From Anniella stebbinsi (taxonomy: Eukaryota > Chordata > Lepidosauria > Squamata > Anniellidae): a DNA stretch of 64,000 nt. Below the pieces are notes generated by a model that was not told the DNA's origin, did not search any database, and saw only the letters and a list, made by a program, of their open reading frames with translations. Shown one piece after another: positions 1-9,763 of this stretch (within the stretch, counting starts at the first letter, position 1; each line of letters opens with the position of its first letter). Where the stretch lies: assembly GCA_029215795.1 (NCBI GenBank), contig JARDYH010000003.1, positions 262,169,562 to 262,233,561 of the forward strand, written 5' to 3'. Made by a program: the position numbers and the translations under genes.

Positions 1-57
1 CTTGGATCTCCCGAATCTTGAGTCCATCACTCTAACCACTACACCAGACTGGCTCCT
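1..57 (-). mobile_element. SINE 5' head fragment (tRNA-derived, MIR/CORE-like)
   Basis: The minus strand reads a tRNA-like A-box region (TGGTGTAGTGGTTAGAGTG) as in the fuller copies at 39032-39270 and 33937-34168. Only the head is present and the element runs off the left edge of the window. It carries no coding capacity. Confidence 0.6.
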
Positions 58-180
58 CCGATTGTTAGAAGAGGTGAAAAGGGGGATGATAAGCCCTCAT
101 CAACACCGTCGTGCCCTGTCTGTGAGCTTCACAATGGCATCTTGCTGGCCACTGAGAGAGTTGGGCCAGTTAGTTCTGTT

Positions 181-499
181 TAAGGTGACCATATGAAAAG
201 GAGGACAAGGCTCATGTCCCTTTAACAGTTACATAGAAAAGGGAATTTCAGCAGGTGTCATTTATATGCATGCAGCACCTGGTGAAATTTCCTCTTCATC
301 ACAACAGATAGATCTGCAGGAGTCCTGTCCTCTTTTGTATTTGGTCAATAGGGCAGGGCTCCTGGTGCCTTAACAGTTGTGATGTAGAGGGAATTTCACC
401 AGGTGCTGCATGCATAGAAATGACACCTGCTGAAATCCCTTTTCAGTGCAACTGTTAAAGATAGGGGAGCCCCATCTTCCTTTCCATATGGTCACCTTA
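181..499. mobile_element. Palindromic hAT-like MITE, copy 1 (GCATGCAGCACC subfamily)
   Basis: A 319-bp imperfect palindrome begins TAAGGTGACC and ends GGTCACCTTA. Flanks gttctgtt (173-180) and gtcctgtc (500-507) match at 6 of 8 positions, a decayed 8-bp TSD. The loop regions carry the GCATGCAGCACCTGG motif that separates this subfamily (also the copies at 23866, 31731 and 33040) from those with GCAATTAGTTCCTGG. There is no coding sequence; it is non-autonomous. Confidence 0.8.
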
Positions 500-671
500 G
501 TCCTGTCGTGTGATGCAATGACGCAATTCGTTGTGTGGTCGGTAGAGCTGCATCCAGATGCACTTCAAGCATCCAGAAGTCTTACGTACTCACTAAAGAG
601 TTCAGCTGGGTGTGTGGTTTGCAGCTCACACATCTGGATGGACTCTTTGCATCTTTATATACATTCCATCA

Positions 672-809
672 CCCAAGGATGGAGAACTTGTGGCCCTCCA
701 GATGTTCAGCTGTACTGCGCACCAGCCCTAGCCAGCACAGCCAATTGTGAAGGATGGTGGGAGTTGCAGTCCAAAAACATCTGGGTGGCCACAAGTTCTC
801 CACCCCTGG
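672..809. mobile_element. Palindromic hAT-like MITE (CAGGGGTGGGGAAC type)
   Basis: Inverted arms start near ggatggagaacttgtggcc and end at ggccacaagttctccacccc. The arm motif (ccctccagatgtt ... aacatctgg) recurs at 2393, 23120, 38456 and 40148. Decayed; no TSD is obvious. hAT assignment rests on general resemblance to CAGGGGT-ended vertebrate hAT MITEs. Confidence 0.6.
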
Positions 810-828
810 TCTGCTCTGATTAGCAAGA

Positions 829-950
829 CCTCTCCAAGGTTTCACGCAGAGGGCTTTCACATTGTCTCCTACCTGATTCTTTTAACGGGAGGTGCTGGGG
901 ATTGAACCTTGGATTTTCTGCATGTAAAGTAGGTGCGCTGCCACCAGGGA
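829..950 (-). mobile_element. tRNA-derived SINE fragment, second SINE family
   Basis: The complement contains a B-box-like GGTTCAATCCCC preceded by a tRNA-like head (caaagtaggtgcgctgccac side) and followed by a body resembling reptile tRNA SINEs whose tail matches CR1/L3. The same family supplies the spacer at 8994-9058 and 9379-9443 and a fragment near 30830. Family identity is from memory of general reptile SINE structure. Confidence 0.5.
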
Positions 951-1076
951 TGTTGCGAGCACCTGACCGAGTCCAAGAGCCCGACAGAGTCCCTGCATAC
1001 ACATACACATGGACCCAGTTGGTCACCTGCAGTGCTCGAACAGACCCGGATTCCAGTGCTCGCGAGGCTACAACAA

Positions 1077-1396
1077 TAGGCTGACCATATGAAAAGGAGG
1101 ACAGGGCTCATGTAACTTTAACACTTGTAGAGAAAAGGGAATTTCAGCCGGTGTCATTTGTATGCAATTAGTTCCTGGTGAAATTCCCTCTTCATCACAA
1201 CAGTTAAAGTTGCAGGGGCTCTGCCTTCTTTTGTATCTGGTCACTCCAGTATAGTGCCTGCACCTTTAACTGTTGGGATGAAGAGGGTATTTCACCAGGA
1301 ACTAATTGCATACAAATGACACTGGCTGAAATTCCCTTTTCTCTACAACTGTTAAAGTTACATGAGCCCTGTCCTCCTTTTCATATGGTCAGCCTA
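1077..1396 (+). mobile_element. Palindromic hAT-like MITE, copy 2 with perfect 8-bp TSD
   Basis: A 320-bp element begins TAGGCTGACCATATG and ends CATATGGTCAGCCTA. It is flanked by a perfect 8-bp duplication, tacaacaa, at 1069-1076 and 1397-1404. Arms of about 150 bp pair across an asymmetric centre (ctggtcactccagtatagtg), which lets an orientation be assigned. Each half is itself an imperfect hairpin. No ORF belongs to it. Confidence 0.9.
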
Positions 1397-1404
1397 TACA
1401 ACAA

Positions 1405-1898
1405 GCTCCATGCAGCCATTCACCCTCGCTGCTGAAATTGTGCACTTCCCCCCTCCCTCCCTGCTGCATCAACGGGGTCCTTTACACTGCCATTCACGCA
1501 GCAGGAGACGGTGCACAATTTCCGGAGCCTCCATTATGCGCACCGGAAATTGCACACTTCCTCCCGCTGTGTTAATGGCGGCCATAAAGGTGCAGAATTT
1601 TGGCAGCAAGGGCAGATAGCTGCCAAGTGCTCGTCAGGCAGAGCAGAACCTCAGAAGGCCACACAGCCCAATGGGCACATGATCAGGTCGCCCAGCCCTA
1701 GCTGCCACCGAGCTATGGTTCCTCCACTATTGTTATACATTTTATAGCCTACCATTTCTCCACAGTTATCTGGGTAGTTCACAGAGATTAAAACAAACAA
1801 AATTTCAATAGAACAATACAATACAACCCATATAACATCATTATGAAATCATGTCACTGTAAAACAGAGAACAGCGAGTATTAAGCAGAGTATCAGTG
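1405..1898. other. Unassigned sequence
   Basis: Moderately GC-rich to about 1700, then AT-rich. The motif gaaattg(tg/c)cacacttcc recurs twice near 1433 and 1548, suggesting an old duplicated or transposon-derived segment. No gene, RNA or clear boundary is visible. Confidence 0.4.
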
Positions 1899-2295
1899 CC
1901 TATCCACATTGCCCTTAAAACGACTTATATTCTGTTTAAAAACGTGGTTTTTAAGTAGTTTCATTATGTGATAGGACACACTGAGCAGTACTTATGTTTC
2001 ATAGTGACTGCTTCCTCCGTGTTCACTGGTGTCACACAGGGTTAATTCTGGGTCTCTTCTACTTTTGTTTTTGTTTTGCAGGCTGCTTGACCCGCCCACT
2101 TCTGTCTCCGTAACTCAAGCAGCCTGCAAAACACGGAAATAACCCTGTGTGACACCAGAGAACGCTTTGAGGACGGAGGAAGCAGTCACTATGAAACATA
2201 AGTACTGCTCAGTGTGTCCTACCATGTAATGAAACGACTTAAAAAACCATGTTTTTAAACAGAATATAAGTCATTTTAAGGGCAATGTGGATAGG
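1899..2295. repeat. 397-bp long palindrome (MITE-like, separate family)
   Basis: The left arm starts CCTATCCACATTGCCCTTAA and the right arm ends with its complement. Pairing includes the gacttatattctgtttaaa, agcagtacttatgtttcata, gactgcttcctcc and gtgtcaca blocks. The centre is near 2075-2125, where gcaggctgcttga faces tcaagcagcctgc. No convincing TSD was found. Length and symmetry fit a MITE, but the superfamily is unknown. Confidence 0.8.
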
Positions 2296-2392
2296 CTCTC
2301 AGTTCCCCACCATTGCTCATCTTGTCATCCACCACCATCACCCTTCCTTGGGTTGCACGGTGACATATATCTGGTCATCTGATCCCTTGAAG

Positions 2393-2535
2393 CAGGGGAT
2401 GGGGAATGTGTGGCCTTCCAAATGTTGTTGGACTACAACTCCCATCAGCTCTAGCCAACACAGTCACCAATGGCAGGGGTGGTGGGAATCGCAGTCCAAC
2501 AACATTTGGGGGAGGGCACACCTTCTCCATCCCTG
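2393..2535. mobile_element. Palindromic hAT-like MITE (CAGGGGTGGGGAAC type)
   Basis: It begins CAGGGGATGGGGAATG and ends CTTCTCCATCCCTG. Internal arms contain actacaactcccatcag facing its complement near 2485. Flanks ccttgaag (2385-2392) and ccctgaac (2536-2543) match at 6 of 8 positions, a plausible decayed hAT TSD. Confidence 0.7.
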
Positions 2536-3074
2536 CCCTGAACTTATTCCGGCACAACAAATATTTTGCAAGCAACGTGTCCCAGTTCAACAGCTATCTC
2601 CGTCCGAAGAGTTACCTTATTATTCTTCAGAAATCCAATAAATGGGATATTGGAAACAGGTTCTGTTATTTTTGCCTTCCTTGCTGCTGGAGGGCCAACA
2701 GAAGGAACATAAAACACAGCCTCTCTTCGCAGCAGCACCAATAATCTGAATTGATGGGCATTCCGCCAACAGATGTGAAGTGAGAATTATGTGCTGTGGT
2801 GCCTAAAGACATTAAAGGGAAGAATTCATCTGCCCGCATGACATGGGGGGGGTGGAATGCTGGCCAGCCTGATGCACAGCCAAGTCATACCTAAGCTTTT
2901 GTGGATCCACCCAACCCCCACCCAAAACAACAACAACCCTCTTGTAGTTGATATAACAGGCAAAACATTGTACTTTCTCTATCCAGGATTCCACTAATAT
3001 AATTCCAGTCCAGGATGCCAAACAACATTTTCCAACTCCTGAACCTACTCTGGGCCTTACCCAGGAAAAGACAG

Positions 3075-3290
3075 GCAATGGCTCTTAGTCTTGATGGCTA
3101 TGTGCTCCCTCCAGTATCAGAGGCAGGAAGCCTATATACACCAGTTCCTGGGGAACAAGGGCGGGAGGATGCTGTTGCACCCATGTTCTGCTTGTGGTTC
3201 CCTGGTCAACAGCTTGTTGGCCATTGTGTGAACAAAGTACTGGACTGGATGGACCCTTGGTCTGATCCTGCAGGGCTCTATGATGGCATC
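3075..3290 (+). mobile_element. CR1/L3-like LINE 3'-end fragment
   Basis: Contains tatgtgctccctccagtatc and a terminal part with gtactggactggatggaccc. The first part matches 37385-37494 and the last part matches 46020-46098, so both ends of a common 3' UTR are represented. No intact coding sequence. Confidence 0.65.
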
Positions 3291-3304
3291 TTAGATAGAT
3301 TCCC

Positions 3305-3358
3305 TGACCCTATGAAAGTAGGCTGTTAAAGTGACCCTATGAAAGTAGGCTGTTAAAG
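3305..3358. repeat. Two 27-bp tandem units abutting a MITE end
   Basis: The motif tgaccctatgaaagtaggctg occurs at 3305 and again at 3332, and the MITE terminus at 3359-3375 (ggctgaccctatgaaaa) is a third related unit. This looks like slippage or unequal exchange that duplicated the terminal inverted repeat of the adjacent MITE. Confidence 0.7.
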
Positions 3359-3678
3359 TAGGCTGACCCTATGAAAAGGAGGACAGGGCTTATGTAACTT
3401 TAACAGTTGTAGAGAAAAGAGAATTTCAGCCAGTGTCATTTGTATGCTATTAGTTCCTGGTGAAATTCCCTCTTCATCACAACAGTTAAAGTTGCAGGCA
3501 CTACACTAGAGTGACCATATACAAAAGAAGGCAGGGCCCCTGCAACTTTAACTGTTGTGATGAATAGGGAATATCACCAGGAACTAATTACATACAAATG
3601 ACACTGGCTCAAATTCCCTTTTCTCTACAACTGTTAAAGTTACATGAGCCCTGTCCTCCTTTGCATATGGCCAACCTA
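3359..3678 (-). mobile_element. Palindromic hAT-like MITE, copy 3
   Basis: A 320-bp element with TAGGCTGACCCTATG start and a decayed right end (CATATGGCCAACCTA). The asymmetric centre reads ctatactagagtgaccatat, the complement of that in most copies, so it is inserted in reverse orientation. The flanks show no clear TSD, probably because the left end was rearranged (tandem units at 3305-3358). Confidence 0.8.
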
Positions 3679-4029
3679 CCAAAGCCCCTTCCCCTGTCCC
3701 CACCCCCTTTCCCCAACCACCAATTGTTTAGTGACTTTCCAACTTTCTAAAAGGTTGAAATGCCTGTCCTGAGATTAAGTTGCAGTAAGAGCTTTGAGCT
3801 ACACTGTGCTGGTATTTCCCACCACCACCACCCTCATTTTGGCCCCACCTCCTTTTGCCTTTGGCCCGTCCCCATTTTTCCTTCAGCCCCGCTCACTACT
3901 GGAATGCTCCCCACCCCAGAACTTCTCTGAAATTGAACCCAGCTCCCTGGCTGAAAGAGTTTTAACACCCGTGGGTTATCATCTATGACAGCTAAATGGA
4001 ATATACATATTCATAAGGAGTAGTTTATC

Positions 4030-4349
4030 TAGGCTGACCATATGAAAAGGAGGACAAGGTTCATGTAACTTTAACAGTTGTAGAGAAAAGGGAATTTCAG
4101 CCAGTGTTATTTGTATGCAATTAGTTCCTGGTGATATTCCCTCTTCATCACAACAGTTAAAGTTGCAGGCGCTATACTAGAGTGCCCATATACAAAAGAA
4201 GGCAGGGCCCCTGCAACTTTAACTGTTGTGATGAAGAGGGAATTTCACCAGGAACTAATTCCATACAAATGACACTGGCTGAAATTCCCTATTCTCTACA
4301 ACTGTTAAAGTTACATGAGCCCTGTCCTCCTTTTCATATGGTCAGCCTA
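4030..4349 (-). mobile_element. Palindromic hAT-like MITE, copy 4
   Basis: A 320-bp element, TAGGCTGACCATATG to CATATGGTCAGCCTA. Flanks agtttatc (4022-4029) and attttatc (4350-4357) agree at 7 of 8 positions. The centre is in reverse orientation, as in copy 3. The nested hairpin in each half is well preserved. Confidence 0.88.
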
Positions 4350-5539
4350 ATTTTATCTGACATCAGAAATGGCAATCTTTAAAAAATTACTCTGGTGCTT
4401 CTGTGAGGCATATGGTGGGTAAGGCCAGAGTGTGTTCAGGAGTTGTTTAATATATGAACCAGGATTGATATCATATTAGCCATATTAATATTATATATGA
4501 AGTTTGAAAAAAAAAGTTAATGTAACCAAAGTGGTGTCTTTGTCGCTCCTTCCCATTAAAACTCTGCAGTATCACTGCTGCGGTGTGGGGTCAGGAAATC
4601 CCCATGCCAGGAGGGAGCACTGGCATTCCGGCACCCATTTGGCTTCTCAGGCCCATCCCTGCCTTCTTCCCAGTTTCCGGTGACCTATCAGCAATCTCCG
4701 TCAGCCTTGGAACGCCCCCAGCTCAACGCCTAAGCGAGGTCACATGACGGAAGGACCATGGTGACTTCACTTCAAAGGAAAAAGTCGGGGTACTTGCAGA
4801 GCTTCAGGGAAATGCGTAGCTTCAAGGAAAAGCCCTGTGATGGCTGTGAATTGGCGGCTGCATTGTATAACCAACACAGCGCCACCATGCAGCCACCATG
4901 GGGCAAAAAATCCATATAGACAACCCCCGAGTTAGTGTAACCAAGAAGGTATCCAGAGACACTTTGCCTGCCTCTAAATCAGGATCAGTTTCCCAAAGGG
5001 AAAACAGCACACACTTCGCACCTGTCCTCCTAGACTTCTTTCAGCCAACTGCACTGTCTTTTTCACTGGCTATATTCCAACTTTGCCCCCAATAAATGAT
5101 TCAGCAAAACTGGCTGTCAGAGAAAAACTGTTCTGTGTGACTTATTTTTTCAGAGAAGAAATGTTCAGTTAACAATGAAGAATGATGAACAGGAGAAAGA
5201 AACTTCAGCTAAATGTTTGAGTTTAGTCACATGCACAAGTCTATATAACATGGAAAAGAGGTTTCCTGTAACACACACTCTGCTCCTAGGAGGAAGGAGA
5301 ATTATCTTCAAGCCGAAAGAGACACCTGTTCAATTCTAAGCTTATTAAAATGCTTGTTCAATGGCAATGGATACCTAGAAGAATTTTTTTGATGAGCATT
5401 GATAGTGGGTGTGTCTTTGCTAGCTATGACCTCTGCCTTGTCTTTGGATGAGGTCTGCCTGGAAAGGAAGTTTGAATGTAGCTGTAACAAAATCACCTGC
5501 TTGTTAAGTTAATATGTTTTATTGTATCAATATGACTGT
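4350..5539. other. Unassigned sequence, no gene seen
   Basis: No recognisable repeat or coding region. A short block near 5028-5066 (ttcagccaactgcactgtc) is repeated in inverted orientation near 5870-5905, so the two blocks form a loosely spaced inverted pair about 0.8 kb apart. Confidence 0.4.
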
Positions 5540-5612
5540 ATTTATTATTATTTATTTATTTATTACATATTTATACTGCCCAACAGCCAAGACTCTCTGG
5601 CCAGTTAAATCC
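5540..5612 (-). mobile_element. L2-type LINE 3'-tail fragment
   Basis: A run of attatttatttattta is followed by a version of the tail consensus tatactgcccaacagccaag. On the complement this is the L2 3' UTR end with an AATA-type tail, as in 51180-51255. Confidence 0.65.
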
Positions 5613-6460
5613 ATGTACTAGCTTGGCCTTCATTTACTCTACCTCATACATGAACGCATAATAGCCAGCACCCACTTCTCAAATTAGTAATTACAGTAAC
5701 AGTGATAAATTTGACACACTTGCCGTTAATTGTGGCTGGGTAAAAGGTAGCGAAGTTAGTGCGTGCAGTTGATTTGGTAGTGAAACCTCACTCCTTAGGC
5801 TCATTACCCTGGGCATAAAAGGGTAATGGGGAAAGCCTGGGTAAAAGGAGGGGCAGATGTGGAAAAAGTGAAAAAGATAGTGCAGTTGGCCGAAAAGAGT
5901 CTATGAGGTCACTACCACAATAGCCACCTGTTTGCTCACTGAGCATCTTCTTCAGCTGCAGAGGAGATGAACAAGTCAACAACAGCAGAATGAAGAGGAG
6001 GAGGAGGAGGAGGAGGAGGAGGAGGAGGAGGAGGAGGAGGAACAGATCTCCCTGCTTGCCAACTTTTTGTTTGAAAGGAAATGGTTGATACCAAGGAAGA
6101 CCGAGGAGGATGGGCAACTGCAATAGCAGCTGGCAACAACAGTGAGGAAGTTCCACCACTGAGAGCGCCTTCTTCAAAGGGCCACCCAAAACCTGGAACC
6201 AGCAGGGAGAGGCTACTCCTGGAATTTCAGTGCATGACACAATATTTGGGAGAGTGCTTGAGAAATGGCTCAATACATTTCAAGATCCTTCAGATGGGGT
6301 GGAAATTGTGTTCCCTTACTGTGGCTCTGCTTCCTGCTTCTCTTCCACATTTGCAACAAGCTGAAATTATACGAGGAAGAGAGCAGTGACCACGTGGCTT
6401 GTACAGTTCAATGCGGTTGAATGGGACAGCTCCCTCTAGTGGGCACTTTATAGCACAACT
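5613..6460. other. Unassigned sequence around a GGA microsatellite
   Basis: No gene or transposon is recognised on either side of the microsatellite at 5997-6041. Frames crossing this region owe their length to the triplet repeat. Confidence 0.4.
5997..6041. repeat. (GGA)n microsatellite
   Basis: About 15 uninterrupted GAG/GGA triplets. The poly-Glu, poly-Pro and poly-Leu stretches seen in overlapping frames are products of this repeat. Confidence 0.95.
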
Positions 6461-7660
6461 TTGCCTGTGCACAGAAGGAAAACCCAACAAATATCACTAT
6501 ATCTTGACTTCAGCAAAGCTTTTGACAAAGTGCCCCATGACATTCTGATTAACAAACTAGTGAAAAGTGGGCTAGATGGAACAACTATGAGATGGATCCA
6601 CTGTTGGCTACAGAATCGGACTCAAAGAGTGTTTATTAATGGTACCTTTTCAAACTGGGGGGAGGTAACGAGCAGGGCACTGCAGGGCTCAGTCCTGGAC
6701 CCAGTGCTCTTCAACATTTTTATTAATGATTTGGATGAGAAGGTGCAGGGAATGCTTATCAAATCTGCAGATGACACAAAATTGGTGGGATTGCTAATAC
6801 CCTGGAAAACAGAAACAAACTCCAAAGTGATCTTGATAGACTGCAGTGCTGGGCTGAAAACAACAGAATGAAATTTAATAGGGATAAATGCCAAGTTCTA
6901 CACCTAGGAAAAAGAAAACAAATGCACAGTTACAAGATGGGGGATACTTGGCTAATCATTCAATACAACAAGTGAGAAAGATCTTGGAATTGTTGTAGAT
7001 CACAAGCTGAATATGAGCCAACAGTGTGATGTGGCTGCAAAAAAAGCAAAGGCTATTTTGTGCTGCATTAATAGAAGTATAGCTTCCAAATCGCATGAGG
7101 TACTGGTTCCCCTCTATTCGGCACTGGTTAGGCCTCATCTTGAGTATTGCATCCAGTTCTGGGCACCACACTTCAAGAAGGATGCAGACAATCTGGAGTA
7201 TGTTCAGAGGAGGGCAACAAGGATGATTAGGGTCTGAAAACAAAGCCCTATGAGGAGAGATTGAAAGAACTGGGTATGTTTAGCCTGGAGAAGAGAAGAT
7301 TGAGGGGAGACATGATAGCACTCTTCAAATACTTGAAAGGTTGTCACACATAGGAGGGCCAGGATCTCTTCTCGATCAACCCAGAATGCAGGACACGGAA
7401 TAATGGGCTCAAGTTACAGGAAGCCAGATTCTGGCTGGACATCAGGAAAAACTTCTCAACTGTTAGAGCAATACGACAATGAAACCAATTACCTAGGGAG
7501 GTTGTGAGTTCTTCCACATTAGAGGCATTCAAGAGGCAACTGGACAACCATATGTCAGGGATTCTTTAAAGTAGATTCCTGCATTGAGCAGGGGGTTGGA
7601 TTCAATGGCCTTATAAGCCCCTTCCAACTCAACTATTCTATGATTTTATGATTCTATATC
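6461..7660 (+). mobile_element. CR1-type LINE, 5'-truncated and decayed (RT domain to 3' end)
   Basis: Non-LTR reverse transcriptase of the CR1 clade. Frame 6461-6871 encodes the palm start ([15 protein letters not shown]), a decayed ALQGS box where GVPQGS is expected, [11 protein letters not shown], and SADDTK in place of the catalytic F/YADD block. A frameshift follows, then 7013-7237 gives the C-terminal part ([39 protein letters not shown]). The non-coding 3' end runs to the CR1-typical repeats actattctatgattttatg near 7630-7658. The endonuclease is missing. Stops, frameshifts and motif changes show it is dead; a second copy of its end is at 36136-36810. Confidence 0.85.
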
Positions 7661-8686
7661 CCAGAAGAGTCTGGTTTCCTGAGGTTTATTATTTAGTGCT
7701 AAAACCGTAAAATGGAGTGGGAGACGCAGAGAAGGCTGACGGCCAGTCACAAGCGTGCTATAAAATGCTCATTTAAAGAAGTTGAACGCTCTTCAACTTC
7801 AAGAATTCTATGGATCTAAATGGTTGTTTGGAACATCAGTATAATCATTCATCATCATCATTTAGTACTTCTAGTGGACAAAATGCATTACTGTTTTTTA
7901 TTTATTCTTATTTACTTAGCCCGCCATGGAGCTGAGCTCAGAGACCCAATGCGGTCCGGTCTTCTTCACTCTTATCTCATCTAATTCTTCAGTCTACCCT
8001 CAACCTTGGTAGCTTCAGATGCTCCACAATTGTTTGTGTTAATTAGTTTACCACAACAGAGAAGGACAAAATACATTCCAGAGATCTCAAAGGATAAATT
8101 ATCTGGCACCTTAAAGCCCAATGTTTACAATTAGAGGGGTTCTTCCCTTTCTGCAACCTTCCCCTTCCCTTTGAGCCTATTAATGCATCACAAAGCTGAA
8201 TAACTCTAATCAGAATAAAACTAGTAATTAATATTGTAAGTAAGCTGACTATTATCTGTGGGTTTCATGGGCAGGTGCTGGAGCAGATGTGGTTGACTGC
8301 ATCCCAGTTGCCACGGAAACCAAAGCATTTGCAGCATAGATAACTTCCCCTGGTATAGACAGAAGCATCTGTTGGGTTGGGGCATGTGGAACAGACCCAG
8401 CACAAATCATTCATCTTAAAATGGAAGTTACATCCCAAAGCTCCTCAGGTGTATCGCTTGCAGGGCTTCATACTGTCAGGGCTTCGGAAAATTTGAAATG
8501 GAGTCTTTATGATCTGATACGCAGGCTTTGGGTGGCCACTGATGTTTCCCCCCAAAAGAGAAAATGCATCAGCAAAAAAAGGGGACACTGTTTTTTATAA
8601 AATTTGCAGGTGTGAATTTACATTCATAGATGCAGATTTAGACACTATTATTATAATGTAAACAGAAATACAGTACATGCCACCAT
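7661..8686. other. Mostly unassigned sequence
   Basis: Around 7890-8010 the text tttatttattcttatttact followed by a cccgccatgg stretch resembles a decayed, minus-strand SINE or L2 tail. The rest contains no gene or repeat I can name. Confidence 0.35.
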
Positions 8687-8993
8687 TAGGGTGACCAGAT
8701 AAAATCCAGGGCAGGGCTTATGTAACTTTAAAAGGGAATTTCAGCCAGGGTCATTTGTATGCAATTAGTTCCTGGTGAAATTCCCTCTTCATCACAACAG
8801 TTAAAGTTGCAGGGGCCCTGCCTTCTTTTGTATATGGTCACTCTAGTATAGTGCCTGCAACTTTAACTGTTGTGATGAAGAAGGAATTCCACCAGGAACT
8901 AATTGCATAAAAATGACACTGGCTGAAATTCCCTTTTCTCTACAACTGTTAAAGTTATATGAGCCCTGTCCTCCTTTTCAGATGGTCAGCCTA
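8687..8993 (+). mobile_element. Palindromic hAT-like MITE, copy 5 (tandem array unit 1)
   Basis: It starts TAGGGTGACCAGATAAAATC and ends CAGATGGTCAGCCTA, so the two termini come from two different subfamilies. A 13-nt deletion removes part of the left arm (tgtaactttaaaagggaatt). It is followed by the 65-bp SINE spacer. Confidence 0.85.
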
Positions 8994-9058
8994 GGATCTG
9001 ACCATTGGTCGATCTAGCCCAGTATTGTCAACACTGAATGGCAGTGGCTCCCCAGGGT
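8994..9058 (-). mobile_element. 65-bp SINE-tail spacer between MITE copies 5 and 6
   Basis: Contains tgaccattggtcgatctagc and gcagtggctccccagggtt, matching the tail side of a reptile tRNA SINE in reverse orientation. It is repeated essentially exactly at 9379-9443. Confidence 0.6.
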
Positions 9059-9378
9059 TAGGGTGACCAGATAAAATCCAGGTCAGGGCTCATGTAACTT
9101 TCACAGTTGTAGAGAAAAGGGAATTTCAGCCAGTGTCATTTGTATGCAATTAGTTCCTGGTGAAATTCCCTCTTCATCACAACAGTTAAAGTTGCAGGGG
9201 CCCTGCCTTCTTTTGTATATGGTCACTCTAGTATAGTGCCTGCAACTTTAACTGTTGTGATGAAGAAGGAATTCCACCAGGAACTAATTGCATAAAAATG
9301 ACACTGGCTGAAATTCCCTTTTCTCTACAACTGTTAAAGTTATATGAGCCCTGTCCTCCTTTTCAGATGGTCAGCCTA
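9059..9378 (+). mobile_element. Palindromic hAT-like MITE, copy 6 (tandem array unit 2)
   Basis: A 320-bp element with the same hybrid termini as copy 5 (CAGATAAAATCCAGG left, GGTCAGCCTA right) and shared private variants such as gaagaaggaattccaccagg. It arose by duplication of a MITE-plus-spacer unit. Confidence 0.88.
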
Positions 9379-9443
9379 GGATCTGACCATTGGTCGATCT
9401 AGCCCAGTATTGTCAACACTGAATGGCAGTGGCTCCCCAGGGT
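9379..9443 (-). mobile_element. 65-bp SINE-tail spacer between MITE copies 6 and 7
   Basis: Repeats 8994-9058 with no difference that I can see, which shows the array grew by duplication and not by independent insertion. Confidence 0.6.
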
Positions 9444-9763
9444 TAGGGTGACCAGATAAAATCCAGGTCAGGGCTCATGTAACTTTCACAGTTGTAGAGA
9501 AAAGGGAATTTCAGCCAGTGTCATTTGTATGCAATTAGTTCCTGGTGAAATTCCCTATTCATCACAACATTTAAAGTTGCAGGGGCCCTGCCTTCTTTTG
9601 TATCTGGTCACTCTAGTATAGTGCCTGCAACTTTAACTGTTGTGATGAAGAGGGAATTTCACCAGGAACTAATTGTATACAAATGACACTGGCTGAAATT
9701 CCCTTTTCTCTACAACTGTTAAAGTTACATGAGCCCTAACCTGGATTTTATCTGGTCACCCTA
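9444..9763 (+). mobile_element. Palindromic hAT-like MITE, copy 7 (tandem array unit 3)
   Basis: A 320-bp element with both termini of the TAGGGTGACCAGAT type (right end ATCTGGTCACCCTA). It lacks the private variants of the right halves of copies 5 and 6, so it keeps the original right end of the array. Confidence 0.88.

Noticed and set aside
5788..6273. 161-codon minus-strand frame with a poly-Leu run
   Set aside because: The length and the hydrophobic run come from the GGA microsatellite at 5997-6041; no domain is visible.
8687..9763. Regularly spaced repeats, considered as a CRISPR-like array
   Set aside because: Only three long (~320-bp) palindromic units with identical spacers; the rest of the window is a vertebrate repeat landscape.
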